Shown here one piece after another: positions 1 to 11,716 of a stretch of 64,000 nucleotides of DNA. A program made the position numbers and the translations under genes. The stretch's first letter is position 1. Every line of letters starts with the position of its first letter. Source of the stretch: Phycomyces blakesleeanus NRRL 1555(-) (taxonomy: Eukaryota; Mucoromycota; Mucoromycetes; Mucorales; Phycomycetaceae); NCBI RefSeq assembly GCF_001638985.1, contig NW_017265134.1, positions 2,199,732-2,263,731 on the forward strand, written 5' to 3'. A model generated the notes under the pieces. That model had not been told where the DNA came from and ran no database searches. It worked only from the letters and a program-made list of their open reading frames with translations.

Positions 1-1037
1 TTAAATAAAAGAAAGAAAGGATTCAACGCATGCCTATTGGTTTCTGTCGTGGTGTATGCATTTGGAAGAAAAGAGAGATTGGTTTTAAAGTATGTGATAT
101 GCTTGAGACGTGTAAAGTCTTGGGAGAATTGTGGGCTGTCGTCTGTCATTGTCATTACGAAAGATGACACTGTTTTTTTCTTAGTTTATATTTCTCCAGA
201 ACACCGGTTTACGAAGATAGTTGGATGGTGCGCGCCACGTGACATTTCTTAAATATCATTCTAGTTCCCAGTACAGAAGGAGGGGGATGAAGGGTAAAGT
301 AAAGAAAGAGTAGTGTAACTAGACCACATTAATGTGTAGAGTGCGAATTTTTTGATGCAGAATTGACTGCAGTTGTCCTTAGAAAAAGTTAGAAAATATA
401 TTTTTTGTCAAATCAATGGTACATATACATATATTTATGTATGTATACATGAAAGCATATCACAGGAATTGGATGTGCTTAGATTAACGAATAAGAGGAA
501 GCATTTTAGGGCTTATATAGTTTTCAAGCTGTTGGATTTACTTGGATTAACGTCGTCCACACACATTTATAATGGGTGGTATCGTTAATGTCTTTTTGGG
601 AGACCCAGTCCAGTCACATGTCATATCATTTGGATTGTATTACGGTGTCGAAGATACATTGAAGAGCTTAATTGATATCTGGATATCTCCTTTCAGTATT
701 GCTCCCTTTGGATTTTGTTTTAGTAGAATGTGATTGTTAATTGGCGATTCTAAAGATTAATATAAATAAGCACCATATTATTGTTAGACACTGGCAAATA
801 AATAAAACAATCTCTTTAAATTTCTTATCCTTTGTTTAGCTAATTTCACTTAACAGCTCATTACTTGAGTAATAGCACTACATATTATATAAAGCTTGTG
901 AAGAAAACAAAAAATTATTAAAAAATAAAATAAAACGATGTGCTGATTTCCCGATAAGCCCTCCTCATTTGATCTATGATATTAAGCATTGAGGTCCACT
1001 GCATTCAACGAAATTTCAGCTAAATTATTATTCAATT
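1..1037. other. Gene-poor left edge
   Basis: No gene could be supported. Short open stretches at 37-252 and 373-588 lack any recognisable motif. An E-box palindrome CACGTG lies at 236-241, next to a pyrimidine-rich stretch when read on the minus strand. That could be the promoter of a minus-strand gene lying left of the window, but this is a guess. The rest is AT-rich DNA with stop codons in every frame. Confidence 0.4.
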
Positions 1038-1400
1038 CTACACGTATGGTAGTATCCAACTCCTTAGGTTTTTCTTTTGGGGTGTAGCTATTGTTTTCGA
1101 TTTCTTGCCAGTATGCTCCTGTATAATCTTTATATAATTGAAATCTCGGCTGTTAGCTGACCATATTATTGCTGGTGAGCCATGACACTTCTTATTCTTG
1201 TCCGTCAACTCGGGTTTGTGATAGGAACAATTATATTCTTGATAAATAAACTCCCCGACATTGCTTTTATTAATGGCTCTCTAACTTTTTTTAAAAAAGA
1301 AAACCTTCCTTCGTATCGAAACCATGTCACTAATTGAGTTACAAAAAATCTCATATTAGTGTTAAGAGTCGACAATCCCATCACACTCCATGTTAAATTT
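1038..1400 (-). pseudogene. Decayed protein-coding relic, possibly a transposase
   Basis: On the minus strand three different frames look protein-like one after another. The first (about 1215-1330) has a basic/aromatic segment with FRYEGRFSF. The second (about 1038-1281, no Met) has Cys/His residues spaced as in CSYHKPE and KKCHGSPA, then IIQEHTG. The third (ending near 980) has YTGAYWQEIENNSY. Each ends in a stop and the next carries on in a shifted frame, as expected of a gene broken by small indels. The Cys/His spacing and the C-terminal EHTG recall the zinc-binding N terminus of MULE/FLYWCH-type transposases, but this assignment is weak. It could also be exons of an unrecognised gene. Confidence 0.35.
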
Positions 1401-3202
1401 ATTAAAAATGTCTATGAACCGGGGTATGAACTAAGGCCAACAAAAAAAAAGTTCGTTTTGTTAATAACCCGGCTCATTATCCGGATTGACAGCTCATTCA
1501 GTAACTCTTTCAATAACCCGCACGGCCCGGCCCGGCATTACGGTTCATTAACCCGATGCATTATAGAAAAGTTTAATATAGTGGTGATATTGACAGGAGC
1601 AAAATCATATAATAATAATTATATACTTTGAAGAATTGCTTACTAAAAAAAAAGAGGGTTATTCTTTATTAAAGTGGCAAGTTAAATACAGAAAATCAGC
1701 CATATCTCCAAATCAGTTAAGCATATTTACCTTAAATTTGTAAGTAACACTGTGGAGCACATAAATATCCACAATTTAAGCGTTATCTACCATTGATTGC
1801 TCCAATATTGATCAAAATATCCCGTTTTCTCACTCTAAAACATTTTTTTACTAAAACTTTTGTATATTTCCACTACATGACCATGTTTGATCCCAGAGTT
1901 CCTTCAGGGCATATACCTAAAGAAAATTGAAGATCCATAATTCTATTAATAAAATTGTGTAGAAAGTTAATACACGATGAGCAGTATTTATCTGACTAAC
2001 AATAGACAAATATCCATAGAGATAGATAGATTTACAAATGACAATATCGATATTTCCACCCCCAACGATGATGTTTAAATATCCGATAATAAAATGAATT
2101 CACTAAAAATAAGCTCACCGGATATTATGATTTGCAACTACCAAGAAGAGGATGTCATCAAAATAATACTGATGATTATCCGAAAGCCATACGATCTATT
2201 CCCGTTTTTAGCTTATAATGTACCATTACCATCTCTAGAATGACTTGTATAAGTCAATTATAGGTAAGAATTAATTTAAAAATGTAAGCACTAAAAAAAT
2301 CAGTGTTCACTATTGTAACAGTAGGAATAATTACCTGACTTTCTAAAGACGCATGTCAATAGCCATCATAAGCAACCAAAAACTAATCAAGTAAAGAATT
2401 TACTTTGGTGGATGTTCTATCGCTACTCGAGACTGTAATCGTGACTAGGAGAGGCAAGCTCTTTGAAGTTTATAAAGAAAGGACTTGCACAATATGCGGA
2501 TGTGAACCCGCTTTGAACAAAGCTTCTTTAGTTTTTCAGTGTCTTTAAGAGACAATATAACTAGAAGTATATTTGCCAAGAATATAGCACTGCATACCAA
2601 AATTCAAAGCTAGTTGAGGGCTAAAAAAAACAAAAGCTTGCCCACAATGGTGTCTTTACCCAGCAATCCAGGTGTTAGTCCTACTGAAAAAAAAAAGATA
2701 GAAACATACTAAGCATACATCAAAGGCAAGACCATTAGTTAAAAAAAAGAGCTGTAGAAATAGTTGGATACGGCTTTTCGTTAATAGTGTAATGATTTTT
2801 CAGTTAGAGTATGTAAAAGACATTGTATGTCAATGTCTAACTACCTAGCAAAAATGAAGAAGACACATAGCAGGAATATACTCTCTTAAATATCAAAAGC
2901 CCGGAATCGAAAAGTTCAATGCCTTTTGCAGATAATAATCAAGGTGACGTGAATCAATTGATACAGGAGACAGGTACATATTCGATTCTTGATTCTCGAT
3001 AGGGGGGGAATCATGGATCTTTGATTTTGATTTTGATTTTTAGCTGTGGTTTTGTGGATCAGGATTTTTGGCTGTATTTTCCGATAGATGCCAAACATCA
3101 GATACGATGGCCCCTTGTCTTTGTCCTAAAAATGGCAAGAAAGTGAAGAAGAAGCATGAAATCCTTCACTCATACCCCAAGAGCACGGATCTTTTGAAAT
3201 AG
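1401..3202. other. Gene-poor region with relic fragments
   Basis: AT-rich sequence without a supported gene. It contains a GC-rich patch at about 1460-1560 with repeated AACCCG and GGCCCGG motifs and a protein-like relic at 2399-2548, described separately. The segment at 3020-3055 is a short TTTTGATTT-type repeat. The stretch just before 3203 is the likely upstream region of the gene that starts at 3317. Confidence 0.4.
2399..2548 (+). pseudogene. Protein-like relic with a CxxC motif
   Basis: An open stretch of 49 codons without an initiator Met ends at a TAA at 2546-2548. It encodes LLETVIVTRRGKLFEVYKE followed by RTCTICGCE and ALNKASLVFQC. Amino-acid composition is much more protein-like than the surrounding DNA. 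I do not recognise the family. A fragment of a mobile-element protein is the likeliest reading given the other relics nearby, but an isolated exon cannot be ruled out. Confidence 0.3.
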
Positions 3203-3210
3203 TATATAAA
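3203..3210 (+). promoter_or_regulatory. TATA box upstream of the 3317 gene
   Basis: TATATAAA sits about 107 bases before the ATG at 3317, followed by a C/T-rich leader (ctttcctttttattacatattctctc-like) typical of transcribed fungal leaders. It supports the small ORF being a real gene. Confidence 0.55.
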
Positions 3211-3316
3211 GGATTGACATTTTTGCACTTCTTTCCTTTTTATTACATATTCTCTCAACCTCATCTTACCTACCAAGCCTTTCTTTACCTTTACACCTCA
3301 CAACCAACACTCTACA

Positions 3317-3676
3317 ATGCAGATCCTCTCTATCCAAAAGCGTATCATCTCAAAGTGCCAGCGTCGCCAATCTTCAACTACCAACACAGCTAGCCGTGTC
3401 TCCACATTCACATCATCAATGGGCCAATGCATGAAAGGCCTCGCTTCAGTCAAGAAAGCCTTTAGCTGCAACAAAGTCCAAAACACAGTCGCACCTTCTT
3501 TGATTTCATCTTCATCGACGATCTCTGATGACTCCTTTGTTTCTGCCCTTTCTGATGACGAGAACTTTTCCAAATCTTGCCCAGTATCTGAAAAATCCAT
3601 GGCCCTGGATTCACTTATCTTTGATCATCCTTCAGTCACAGTCCGCATTAGACCAGCTGCCTATCGCTCGTCTTAA
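3317..3676 (+). CDS. Small hypothetical protein, 119 aa
   Basis: A single-exon ORF of 119 codons starting MQILSIQKRI and ending at a TAA. It is Ser/Thr-rich (about residues 20-40 and 60-95), has a basic N terminus and no signal peptide or membrane segment. Codon choice favours C-ending codons, unlike the AT-rich flanks, and a TATA box plus a pyrimidine-rich leader lie upstream; these are the reasons for calling it. The C-terminal SVTVRIRPAAYRSS recalls many short Mucoromycota proteins that end in a basic R-x-R tail, but I do not recognise a family. Overlapping frames at 3298-3600 (minus) and 3528-3728 (plus) are judged shadows. Function unknown. Confidence 0.6.
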   Translation: MQILSIQKRIISKCQRRQSSTTNTASRVSTFTSSMGQCMKGLASVKKAFSCNKVQNTVAPSLISSSSTISDDSFVSALSDDENFSKSCPVSEKSMALDSLIFDHPSVTVRIRPAAYRSS

Positions 3677-4969
3677 ATTGATCTCGATTTTGATCTCGAT
3701 TTTAATCATTTGTATATACACACTGTAAAACAAACAAACAAAAAATTTGTATAATAATCAATCCCTTCAAAAAAGCAAAGTCTTTCCTTTACATAATCTA
3801 CACTACCAAAAAATCACAACACCAAAACCAAACTCCCTAGAACAAACTCCCAAAATAAAGCCTTAAAAAAAAAGTGCCACAAACAAATTTGTGGTGCTTC
3901 TTTTTTTGTTTTCAATACCAATAAACGTATTTGCCTTTTTTTTTTTTAATTCATTGATACTTCTTTAAAAATCTTGGTCATTCTTTCTATTGTTTCGAAT
4001 AGAGTCTGTTAGTTGATATCTGCCTCTCACATCAAAATATCATAGTATACAAGATACTTGCTATTGATTCCTTCTTTTTTTTTAAAAAAAAAGAAATCGA
4101 CCTTCTTCTTCTTGACTGATATTCCGGCTGAACACTGATTCAGGTACACTATTAAAACAATGGGAAATTGCTTTATGCCTTTCTCCTTTTTCATATTTAT
4201 CTTTAATTTATTATCTAGATATTTTAGAATTCATTCTGGCCTTCGAGAATATCATGTTGCACGCGTCAGACGTAACAATACATATATACTTACACATAAT
4301 AAGAATAAGAATAATAACACCGGATCAACATTTAGTCCTTGTGAATCTTCATAAGAGCAGATATCCTATCAATCTAATAACAAAGGCATAGTGAAAAAAC
4401 AAACAATAAAAGGCTTTCTTTATCAGACTCTTGTTGGTTTCCTGAAAATATCCGATAATGCGCATGCTGTAAATACTTCGTCCAAAGAATATATATATAT
4501 ATCAAATAAAAGATTTAAACCAACAACATCCCATACTTTGTGCTTTTTGGACTAATACTATCGTTATCTTTAAAGATTTCTTTTTTTACGTGTATGTATA
4601 TCTGTGTGCTTACAAATGAAACCTTGGAGGAAAAGGGAAGATTCTTTTTGAAATTGGCTTTTGTTAGTTAGATTTTCTTTTTAAAAAAAAAAGTATAAAA
4701 AGCTTAAATGAAAATATTAAATTCCCGGGTCTGAAATGCAAATATAAAAACAAATTAAATTGCAGCAGTAATCATCACCTGATTCGCAGGCCATTTCCAT
4801 TCCGTGCACGGAGATTCAAGAAAGGAAAATTACAAGCCGGTTCCCGACCGCCTAGACTCTTGTGAAAAGATGAAGAGTAACAAAAATAATAAAAAACAAG
4901 TGAAACAAATAAATTGCACCTTCTTTTCTCCAAGTTTTTTTTATCAAGGTTACACGCGCATATATTGTC
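3677..4969. other. Intergenic; upstream region of the fatty acid hydroxylase
   Basis: No supported gene. It contains the 3' flank of the preceding gene, T9A9 and T5A10 self-complementary tracts at 4075-4092 and 4678-4692, and a short ORF at 4160-4354 that looks accidental. The segment from about 4890 is the pyrimidine-rich leader of the hydroxylase gene. Confidence 0.45.
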
Positions 4970-6191
4970 ATGACTTCAAAACTGTATACACTTGCAGAGA
5001 TCAAAAAACATACAAAGGCAAAGGATTGCTGGGTTATCTATAACAACAAGGTCTATGATGTGTCTCCTTTTATCATGGACCATCCTGGCGGCGATGATCT
5101 TATTTTAAAATACGGAGGCAAAGATGTCACGGCAATAATGAAAGACAAGGACGAACATGAACATTCCGAGTCTGCCTACGAGATATTTGAAGAGTATCTC
5201 ATCGGCCAGGTCTCTGAGGAGCCTGTCCGTCACTTTGATGGCGAGAGAGCTCGACTTCACCGCAAAAGAATCGAGCTTTTGAAACAAGAAGAAGAATTCG
5301 AGACATTTGGCAAGGATGATTTCGAGCCAGCAGTAACCAATATCACCACCGACATAAAGGCGAATCAGTTCCTGGATCTTCGCAAGGCCTTAATTCCGCA
5401 GATGCTCAAGGCAAACTTTACAAAGGAATTCTATCTCGAGCAAGTCCACAAACCTCGTTACCTTCCTCATCCTGCCATCTTCTTTGGCCACCCACTCCTC
5501 GAACCGTTCACAAAGACAGCCTGGTACATGGTGCCTATGATTTGGTTCCCCTACGTAGGTTATCAACTCAGCAGATCATTGATCTATCTTAGACCAGCCC
5601 AAACCTTCTCATTCTTTGCCTTGGGTGTGTTTCTCTGGACCATACTGGAGTATATCCTTCACCGATTCCTCTTCCATCTCGATGATCTTCTTCCTGAACA
5701 CCAGATCGCATATCTTTTACACTTTGCTTTGCATGGTTTCCATCATTATTTGCCAATGGACAGGTGAGAAAATGGTGCCACTTTTATTACTATTATTACT
5801 ATTATTACTATTATTACTATTATTATTATTTTCTCCTCCCAGGTTATCCAATAATTGACCTTTTTTTTTTTATTTCTTTCTTTTGGAAAACAGGCTAAGA
5901 TTAGTTGTTCCACCAGCCCTCTTTATCGTTCTGGCAACCCCATTTGTTTCGCTTGGATATGCACTGTTTCCAATTGGTATAGCCCATGCAATTATCGCAG
6001 GAGCCTTCTTTGGCTATGTGCTGTATGATATCACACACTACTACTTGCACCATGCAAAGATTGCCACTGCTTACCTTCGAGAAATGAAAAAGTATCATCT
6101 TGCTCACCACTACAAAGACTTTGAGGCTGGATATGGTATCACTTCAAAGTTTTGGGATTACTGCTTCAACACAGTTCTTTCTTACAGCTAA
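4970..6191 (+). CDS. SCS7: Fatty acid 2-hydroxylase (sphingolipid alpha-hydroxylase), cytochrome b5 fusion
   Basis: Adds the 2-hydroxyl to the very-long-chain fatty acyl group of ceramide in the ER membrane. Two exons, 4970-5763 and 5894-6191, joined in phase inside an Arg codon, give 363 aa. Residues 1-80 form a cytochrome b5 domain: HPGG at 38-41 and the second haem ligand H65 followed by S66. After a linker comes the hydroxylase part with hydrophobic segments and the di-iron histidine clusters HRFLFH (about 231-236), LHGFHHYLPMD (about 253-263), THYYLHH and HLAHHY. The order b5 then hydroxylase and the length match yeast Scs7 (384 aa) and mammalian FA2H (372 aa). The 130-bp intron carries a (TTACTA)n tract and falls directly after a histidine cluster, as confirmed by the conserved sequence reading across it. 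Convergent with the HMG-CoA lyase gene. Confidence 0.95.
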
Positions 6192-6464
6192 ATCAAGCAA
6201 ACAAACAAACAAACCAAAAGACCCCTCCCTCCTGCCACTCTTCTAAATACTCTTACTTACTCTTCTTCCTTTCTTCTTAATACTACAAACCTAATTCTTT
6301 ACTTACACTCTATATAATCATCTATAAACCTTATATATCTACCTATCTATACATATATGTATACTAATACACAGTCAAGAAGACACTAATAATATAATAA
6401 TCATTCTTACTTTTATATATAGTTTTTATTATATTTTATTCTTAATAAAGTGCCTGGACACCAA

Positions 6465-7999
6465 TTATAATTTGGCTCGCAGAAGCTTAGCTCTTTTGGC
6501 TGCTAGTAAAGCAGCACCTGCTCTGGAGCCTGTATCACGTCCAAGTTCATTGGAGATCCACTGACCAATATCAATCAAAGCATCCAAATCTACGTTTGTT
6601 TCTAATCCCATTCCATTCAACATATACACAACATCTTCTGTTGCCACATTACCCTTTGCTCCGGGTGCATAAGGACATCCGCCTAGATTAGATGAAGATT
6701 GGTTTAAAGAGTAATCTCGAATTGGTTAAAATAAAATAAGATTTTAGACTTGTTACATACCAAGACCAGATACAGAACTGTCTACAACCCGAACTCCATG
6801 CTGTATGAATATAGAAAATATACATATATATATATATTTGGTCAATTGTGATATTTATATAGAATGGTATATGTATATAGCTATTTGCACCCACGTCCAA
6901 TGCTTTTGAGATGTTTGCCAATGCCTGGCCATATGTGTCGTGGCAGTGTACTGCTACTCTGTTAGCAGGAACAACCTTGAGAACTTGCGTGAGAAGTTTG
7001 TTCATTGAACCGGGTGTTCCGGTTCCAATTGTGTCACCCAAACTGATTTCGTAACATCCAGCATCATAAAGTTTCTTTGCCATGGTGGCCACAAGTTCTG
7101 GCTCAACTGGCCCTTCATAAGGACAGCCAAGAACACAAGAGAGATATCTTGAAAGAAGAATATAGAAAATCGATCGATCAATCGATCAACCAGTAAATTG
7201 GTATATTTGAATCAGTATTTTTTTCTTGCTTCAAGGGACTGATGATTAAAATTATAGTAATAAAAATAGCTTACCCTCTAACCTGCAATCCATTATCAAG
7301 GGCTTCTTTGATAACTTGTCCTGCACGCTGGAGAGATTCTTCTGTTGAACAGTTTGTATTTTTGCGGTTAAACGATTCTGTAACTGCTACAAACACAGCC
7401 ACTTCCTGAGCACCAGCTTTGAGAGCACCCTTTAGGCCTTGAAGGTTAGGCGTGAGAACTGGGTAACTGACATTTGCCTTTTTCTGAATAGTTGTGAATA
7501 CATCATGGTTATCGCCCATCTATTAATTACACACACAGACACACAGACACACAAATGCATACATTAATAAAAAATAATAATTAATGCTTAAAATAATATA
7601 TATATATATATTGCTATTATTCTTTTTATTACCTGAGGTACCCATTTGGGATTTACAAAGCTGGTTGTCTCAACCACTGGTAGGCCGGCCTGAGCCAATA
7701 ACTCGATCAATTTCACTTTTGTCTGAACAGGAATAAGCTGCTTTTCGTTCTGTAGACCGTCGCGAGGACCAACTTCGACAATCTTGACATACTTGTTTTC
7801 TTCGTGGTCGGTGTGTAGTAGCTTCTTCTGTACTGAAATAGGAATAAACTGGCTCAGGTTTAGTGCAGTTTTTTTTTTTAAAAAAAAAAAAAAGTTGATT
7901 CCGAATCTCTCTTTCTCTCTTTTCTTTTCTTTTTACCTTTGGTTTTAAAGCGGCTTGAATGTGCTTTGAAGGCGAGATGCGGGGTAAAGCTCTAAGCAT
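6465..7999 (-). CDS. HMGCL: 3-hydroxy-3-methylglutaryl-CoA lyase
   Basis: Cleaves HMG-CoA to acetyl-CoA and acetoacetate at the end of leucine breakdown. Six exons on the minus strand: 7937-7999, 7633-7827, 7275-7519, 6895-7147, 6761-6800 and 6465-6682, giving 337 aa. Family hallmarks in order: [13 protein letters not shown] near residue 35, [15 protein letters not shown] around 165-180, [10 protein letters not shown], and the active-site signature [12 protein letters not shown] around 260-270 split by the last intron. Exon junctions were fixed by aligning to these conserved segments; the donor after ALD (GTGGGT) was preferred over nearby alternatives because it keeps the family spacing. The N terminus [15 protein letters not shown] looks like a mitochondrial presequence and the C terminus ends AKL, a type 1 peroxisomal signal, so dual targeting is likely. 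Intron 1 contains an 11T/14A palindromic tract. Confidence 0.93.
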
Positions 8000-9631
8000 T
8001 AGTCACTAGTAATGGCGTGTCTGCGTATAATATAGCAGTAAGAAAAGTGTAGTCTATGATTTTGAGAGAAGGAGAGAGGAGAGAACTAGAAAAAAAAAGT
8101 CATAGTTTGTCATAAAAGATAGTGTTGATTGGCTCGTTTACTAGAAGTTCTCTCACGGTCATGTGTAATTAGATGGATGGGTTGAAATCATATATAATTC
8201 TTGGAATTACTATATTTGTAAGTTTCAATAGATTCTGCTGTAATTTGTGGGAATGTACTCATATATTAATATAGATAACAACAACAACAATAACAGCAGT
8301 AAAAAAAAACATGACTGTTTTAAATAATATAGTTTTGTTGGCTTGTTTGTTTGTTTGTTTGCTACATTAAATATCCAATATATATTTACAGAGAGATTGA
8401 GGTTTTTTTTGGTGGTTAAGGAGGAAGGAGTATCTAGTTTATTGACTAGTGAAGGAGACTTTTGTGTTGATAATATAAACTTGCAAGAGTTCCTCCATTT
8501 TTAAGATTCATCAGATAATTAAGTTCAAAACTTGGTCAGATAAAAAAAAACCAGCATGAACAACAAATAAGGGGTTCCCAGCTGCAATTATCAAGGAACA
8601 CTTTCTAATCAAATGTGACCAAAGACATTGCCGATATGTAAGTGTTTGATCAAAGTCACTCGCACAAATTGTGTGCTCAAGTACGAGTATCAATTTTTTT
8701 TGGAAGTCCAACCTGTTTGTATGTGAGATTCAGAAGCGTAAATCTCAAGATAATAAGATATCAAGCCATATTGTTCTTACAGGTTGTAGTAATTGAGATC
8801 CGTCACTTGGTTAATAAACCTTGAGGACATTTTGCTCCCTACAAAATGAAAAATACAAGAGTTGAAACCTAGTACTAGACTGTTTCCAAACTGCTTGCAT
8901 TTCAATATACCATTTTTTAAAATACAGTACGAGGTATGCCAATTATTGAAATAATTCAGTGCTCCCAGAAATTTTCAACCTAGTTTCTACAAAAAAAAAG
9001 AAAGCATAATCTCCAGAAATGTTAAAGTCATGTCTTTACACAACAAAAAAACACACCCACGTAAACATCAATAAATGTTTTGGTTTAAATAGAAAAAATA
9101 TCATTCGATGCGATCTTGAGACCCTCGTGTATAATGTAAGCCAGTATATGATAACTTATTATTAACACCTTAGTTAAAATAACAAGCTCTTTTGAATCAA
9201 ACATACGAGTTTGAGTGGTACTGAAAACAGAATAAGATCAATAATTCTCATCATTACAGTCAATAATACAAATTCCAATATTATATATATATATATATCA
9301 TATTATTGTTAATTTGGTTTATAAAACAGCTATCTACAATGGACAGTTTAACAAAAAAAAAAAATTTAAAAAAAGAGGCTTGTAACGGGTTTGGTTACTT
9401 TAGTCTTTAATAATGTGATGATTTATTAGAAAATCCAAAAAGTCTTTAGGTACGGTAGATAATTCATGGCCGTTCCTCTCTCTCTCTTTTGGTTCAGTCA
9501 TTGCAGTGATATTGTCATACTTTCTATCTTGTCTTGTTTTAATTAAAAGTGTACCATCTTAATCTTGATCTTATGTCCTTTTTTGGAGTCTGGTACATGT
9601 GGAACCATCTTTTTTGTATGCAAGCCAAAGG

Positions 9632-9662
<31 letters not shown>

Positions 9663-11346
9663 TGATATATTGATATTGATATTAATATTAATATTAACAG
9701 CCAATTAGAATTCTAATATAAAACCAAAGAAAAATAAATCCTGTACTTCTTTGTGGTCTTTTTGTTTTGTTTTGTTTTCAATACTCACGATAGTAATTAT
9801 GATCATTTTGGAAATACTGTATACATTTACTTTAAATCTCAAGGGCTTATCTATCTTATTTTTTCTTCTGATAGATATATACACTGTTTAATAGCTTTGC
9901 AAAATTTACGTCCTCACGGCTTTTTATTATTATTATTATTAATATTGTATAGTTACTTTCTTTCCTTATTATAACCACCTTGATTTGCAAATCACATTGC
10001 TATTGTCTAATAAGCAACAGCCCACAAGATAGACGGCTGTTTATATATATATATTAATTTTACATCTAATTTATTAAATATTTGTTATAAATATATCTTA
10101 TTTATTGAACAATCGATATTTCACTGATGAACAATATTCTTTATCCAATTACATGCGCGTATTTGTATATACATTTTGATCATTATCGGATACCCAGGTC
10201 GATAGCTTCTTCTTTTTTCTAACACCCCCAATAGATAACATATGTATACAATCTTTTCCAGATTAAGCTTTTTGTACTCTAAAAATAGATGGTAAAACAT
10301 CAAATCGTCCAACATATCGATCTCAAGAAGCTCAAATTACAATTTTTTTTTAGTATTTAAGAAAAAGTAATGTCGTGGTTTTAAAAAAATACGATTTTTC
10401 TGAGAAACAAAAGACTTGCAGAGATACATCTGGACGCTTCTGGGTAAAATACAGGCACCATTGTTCTTTTGCTGTTCTACACTACTTTACAATTTCAAGC
10501 ACGAGTGCACCCTTTTTGATATAATTTATATATAAAGAAAAACAAAAAATACACTGCTCATAAATACCACAAACGCAATTATACAGATATATTGTCTAAT
10601 ATAGATTGTTCTTTATTCAATCTATACGTTTCCATTTACTTAATATCTATGTACCAAAAAAAAACCTGCTGAGAAATATCAAACTAACCCAATGCAAGTA
10701 CCAGCTCCCTCCAAGGAACATTGGCTACCTTGATTCAACCTCCCTATTTCTAACTATAATACTTAGTTTAATATAAGGAAGAATTGAAGACGATGAGCAA
10801 AGAAAAGAAAAGAAAAGTAAAGTAAAGTAAAGGAATGTTGTGCAAGATTCTGCAGCCACTTGTCAGTTGATAAATTATCTATTAAACTTGCATCATATCC
10901 TTTTGTCTTTGTGGTTTTAAGGATGTATTCACATTCGAAACGTAAAATATCCAGTTATTTTCTTAAAGGACCCTGTATTTAGTTTAAAAAGATTCGTTTC
11001 TTTCTGTTATAACTGCGACGTATTTTCAGGGCTTGCGATATTTATTTTACTTTTTAAAAAACACTATAAATATATATATGTGTGTAAGCTACAGATGTGA
11101 CACTGTACCTAACAGATTACACCCCCACCACTTCTCTTTCTACTTGGTTCCTTTCATGGACTCTAATTGCGTGATCTGTACGATGGTGTTACACTTTTGC
11201 CTATCAATAAATCCACTCATATTCTTCTTGTTCATGTATAGAACTGTTGTAGGAACAAATTACCCGAAAATCAGCTTATTATGTACAAATATACTTTGTC
11301 TTGTGAATAAAGAACATACTAATTCTAGAGGTTTATTTATCAATAT

Positions 11347-11392
<46 letters not shown>

Positions 11393-11716
11393 CGTACAGA
11401 TATACATATACATATAGTTAAAAGAATAGACCAAAAAAAAAGCTAATAATTCCAACTACTGGACACAATTGGGCGATCTTTGGAAAGGGTTTTCCTATAG
11501 TTTCAAAATTTCCTTTTATTCTCTTCTTTTCTTTTTTTTCTTTTTTCTTCCTTACCCCTCCCTCATTTGGTCTTCTTTATTTTAGTCACGAATTCCCTTG
11601 TTTATCAGCAAGAAAAAAAACGCACCTTTATTGTTTCTTCCTTATCGTTCCTTTTTGTACATCTTCTTGGCCTTCCTTATCCCTTAACCAACCATAAAAT
11701 AAATAATTACAAACCA
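8000..11716. other. Long gene-poor region upstream of the Ras GEF
   Basis: No supported gene in 3.7 kb. Open stretches at 8511-8711 (minus), 8642-8824 (plus) and 10121-10315 (minus) are mildly protein-like but carry no recognised motif and may be relics. Repeats include an (ATAC)n run at about 9636-9662, ATT/ATA-rich tracts at 9660-9700 and a long (TA)n run at about 11350-11385. The last 250 bases are CT-rich and are the likely leader of the Ras GEF gene. Confidence 0.4.

Noticed and set aside
2093..2240. Plus-strand frame MNSLKISSPDIM... of about 49 codons
   Set aside because: Rich in ATA codons and hydrophobic by AT bias; no leader, motif or splice signals.
11033..11446. 137-aa plus-strand frame
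   Set aside because: AT-rich, ends in a (TA)n-encoded Tyr/Ile run, no motif or leader.
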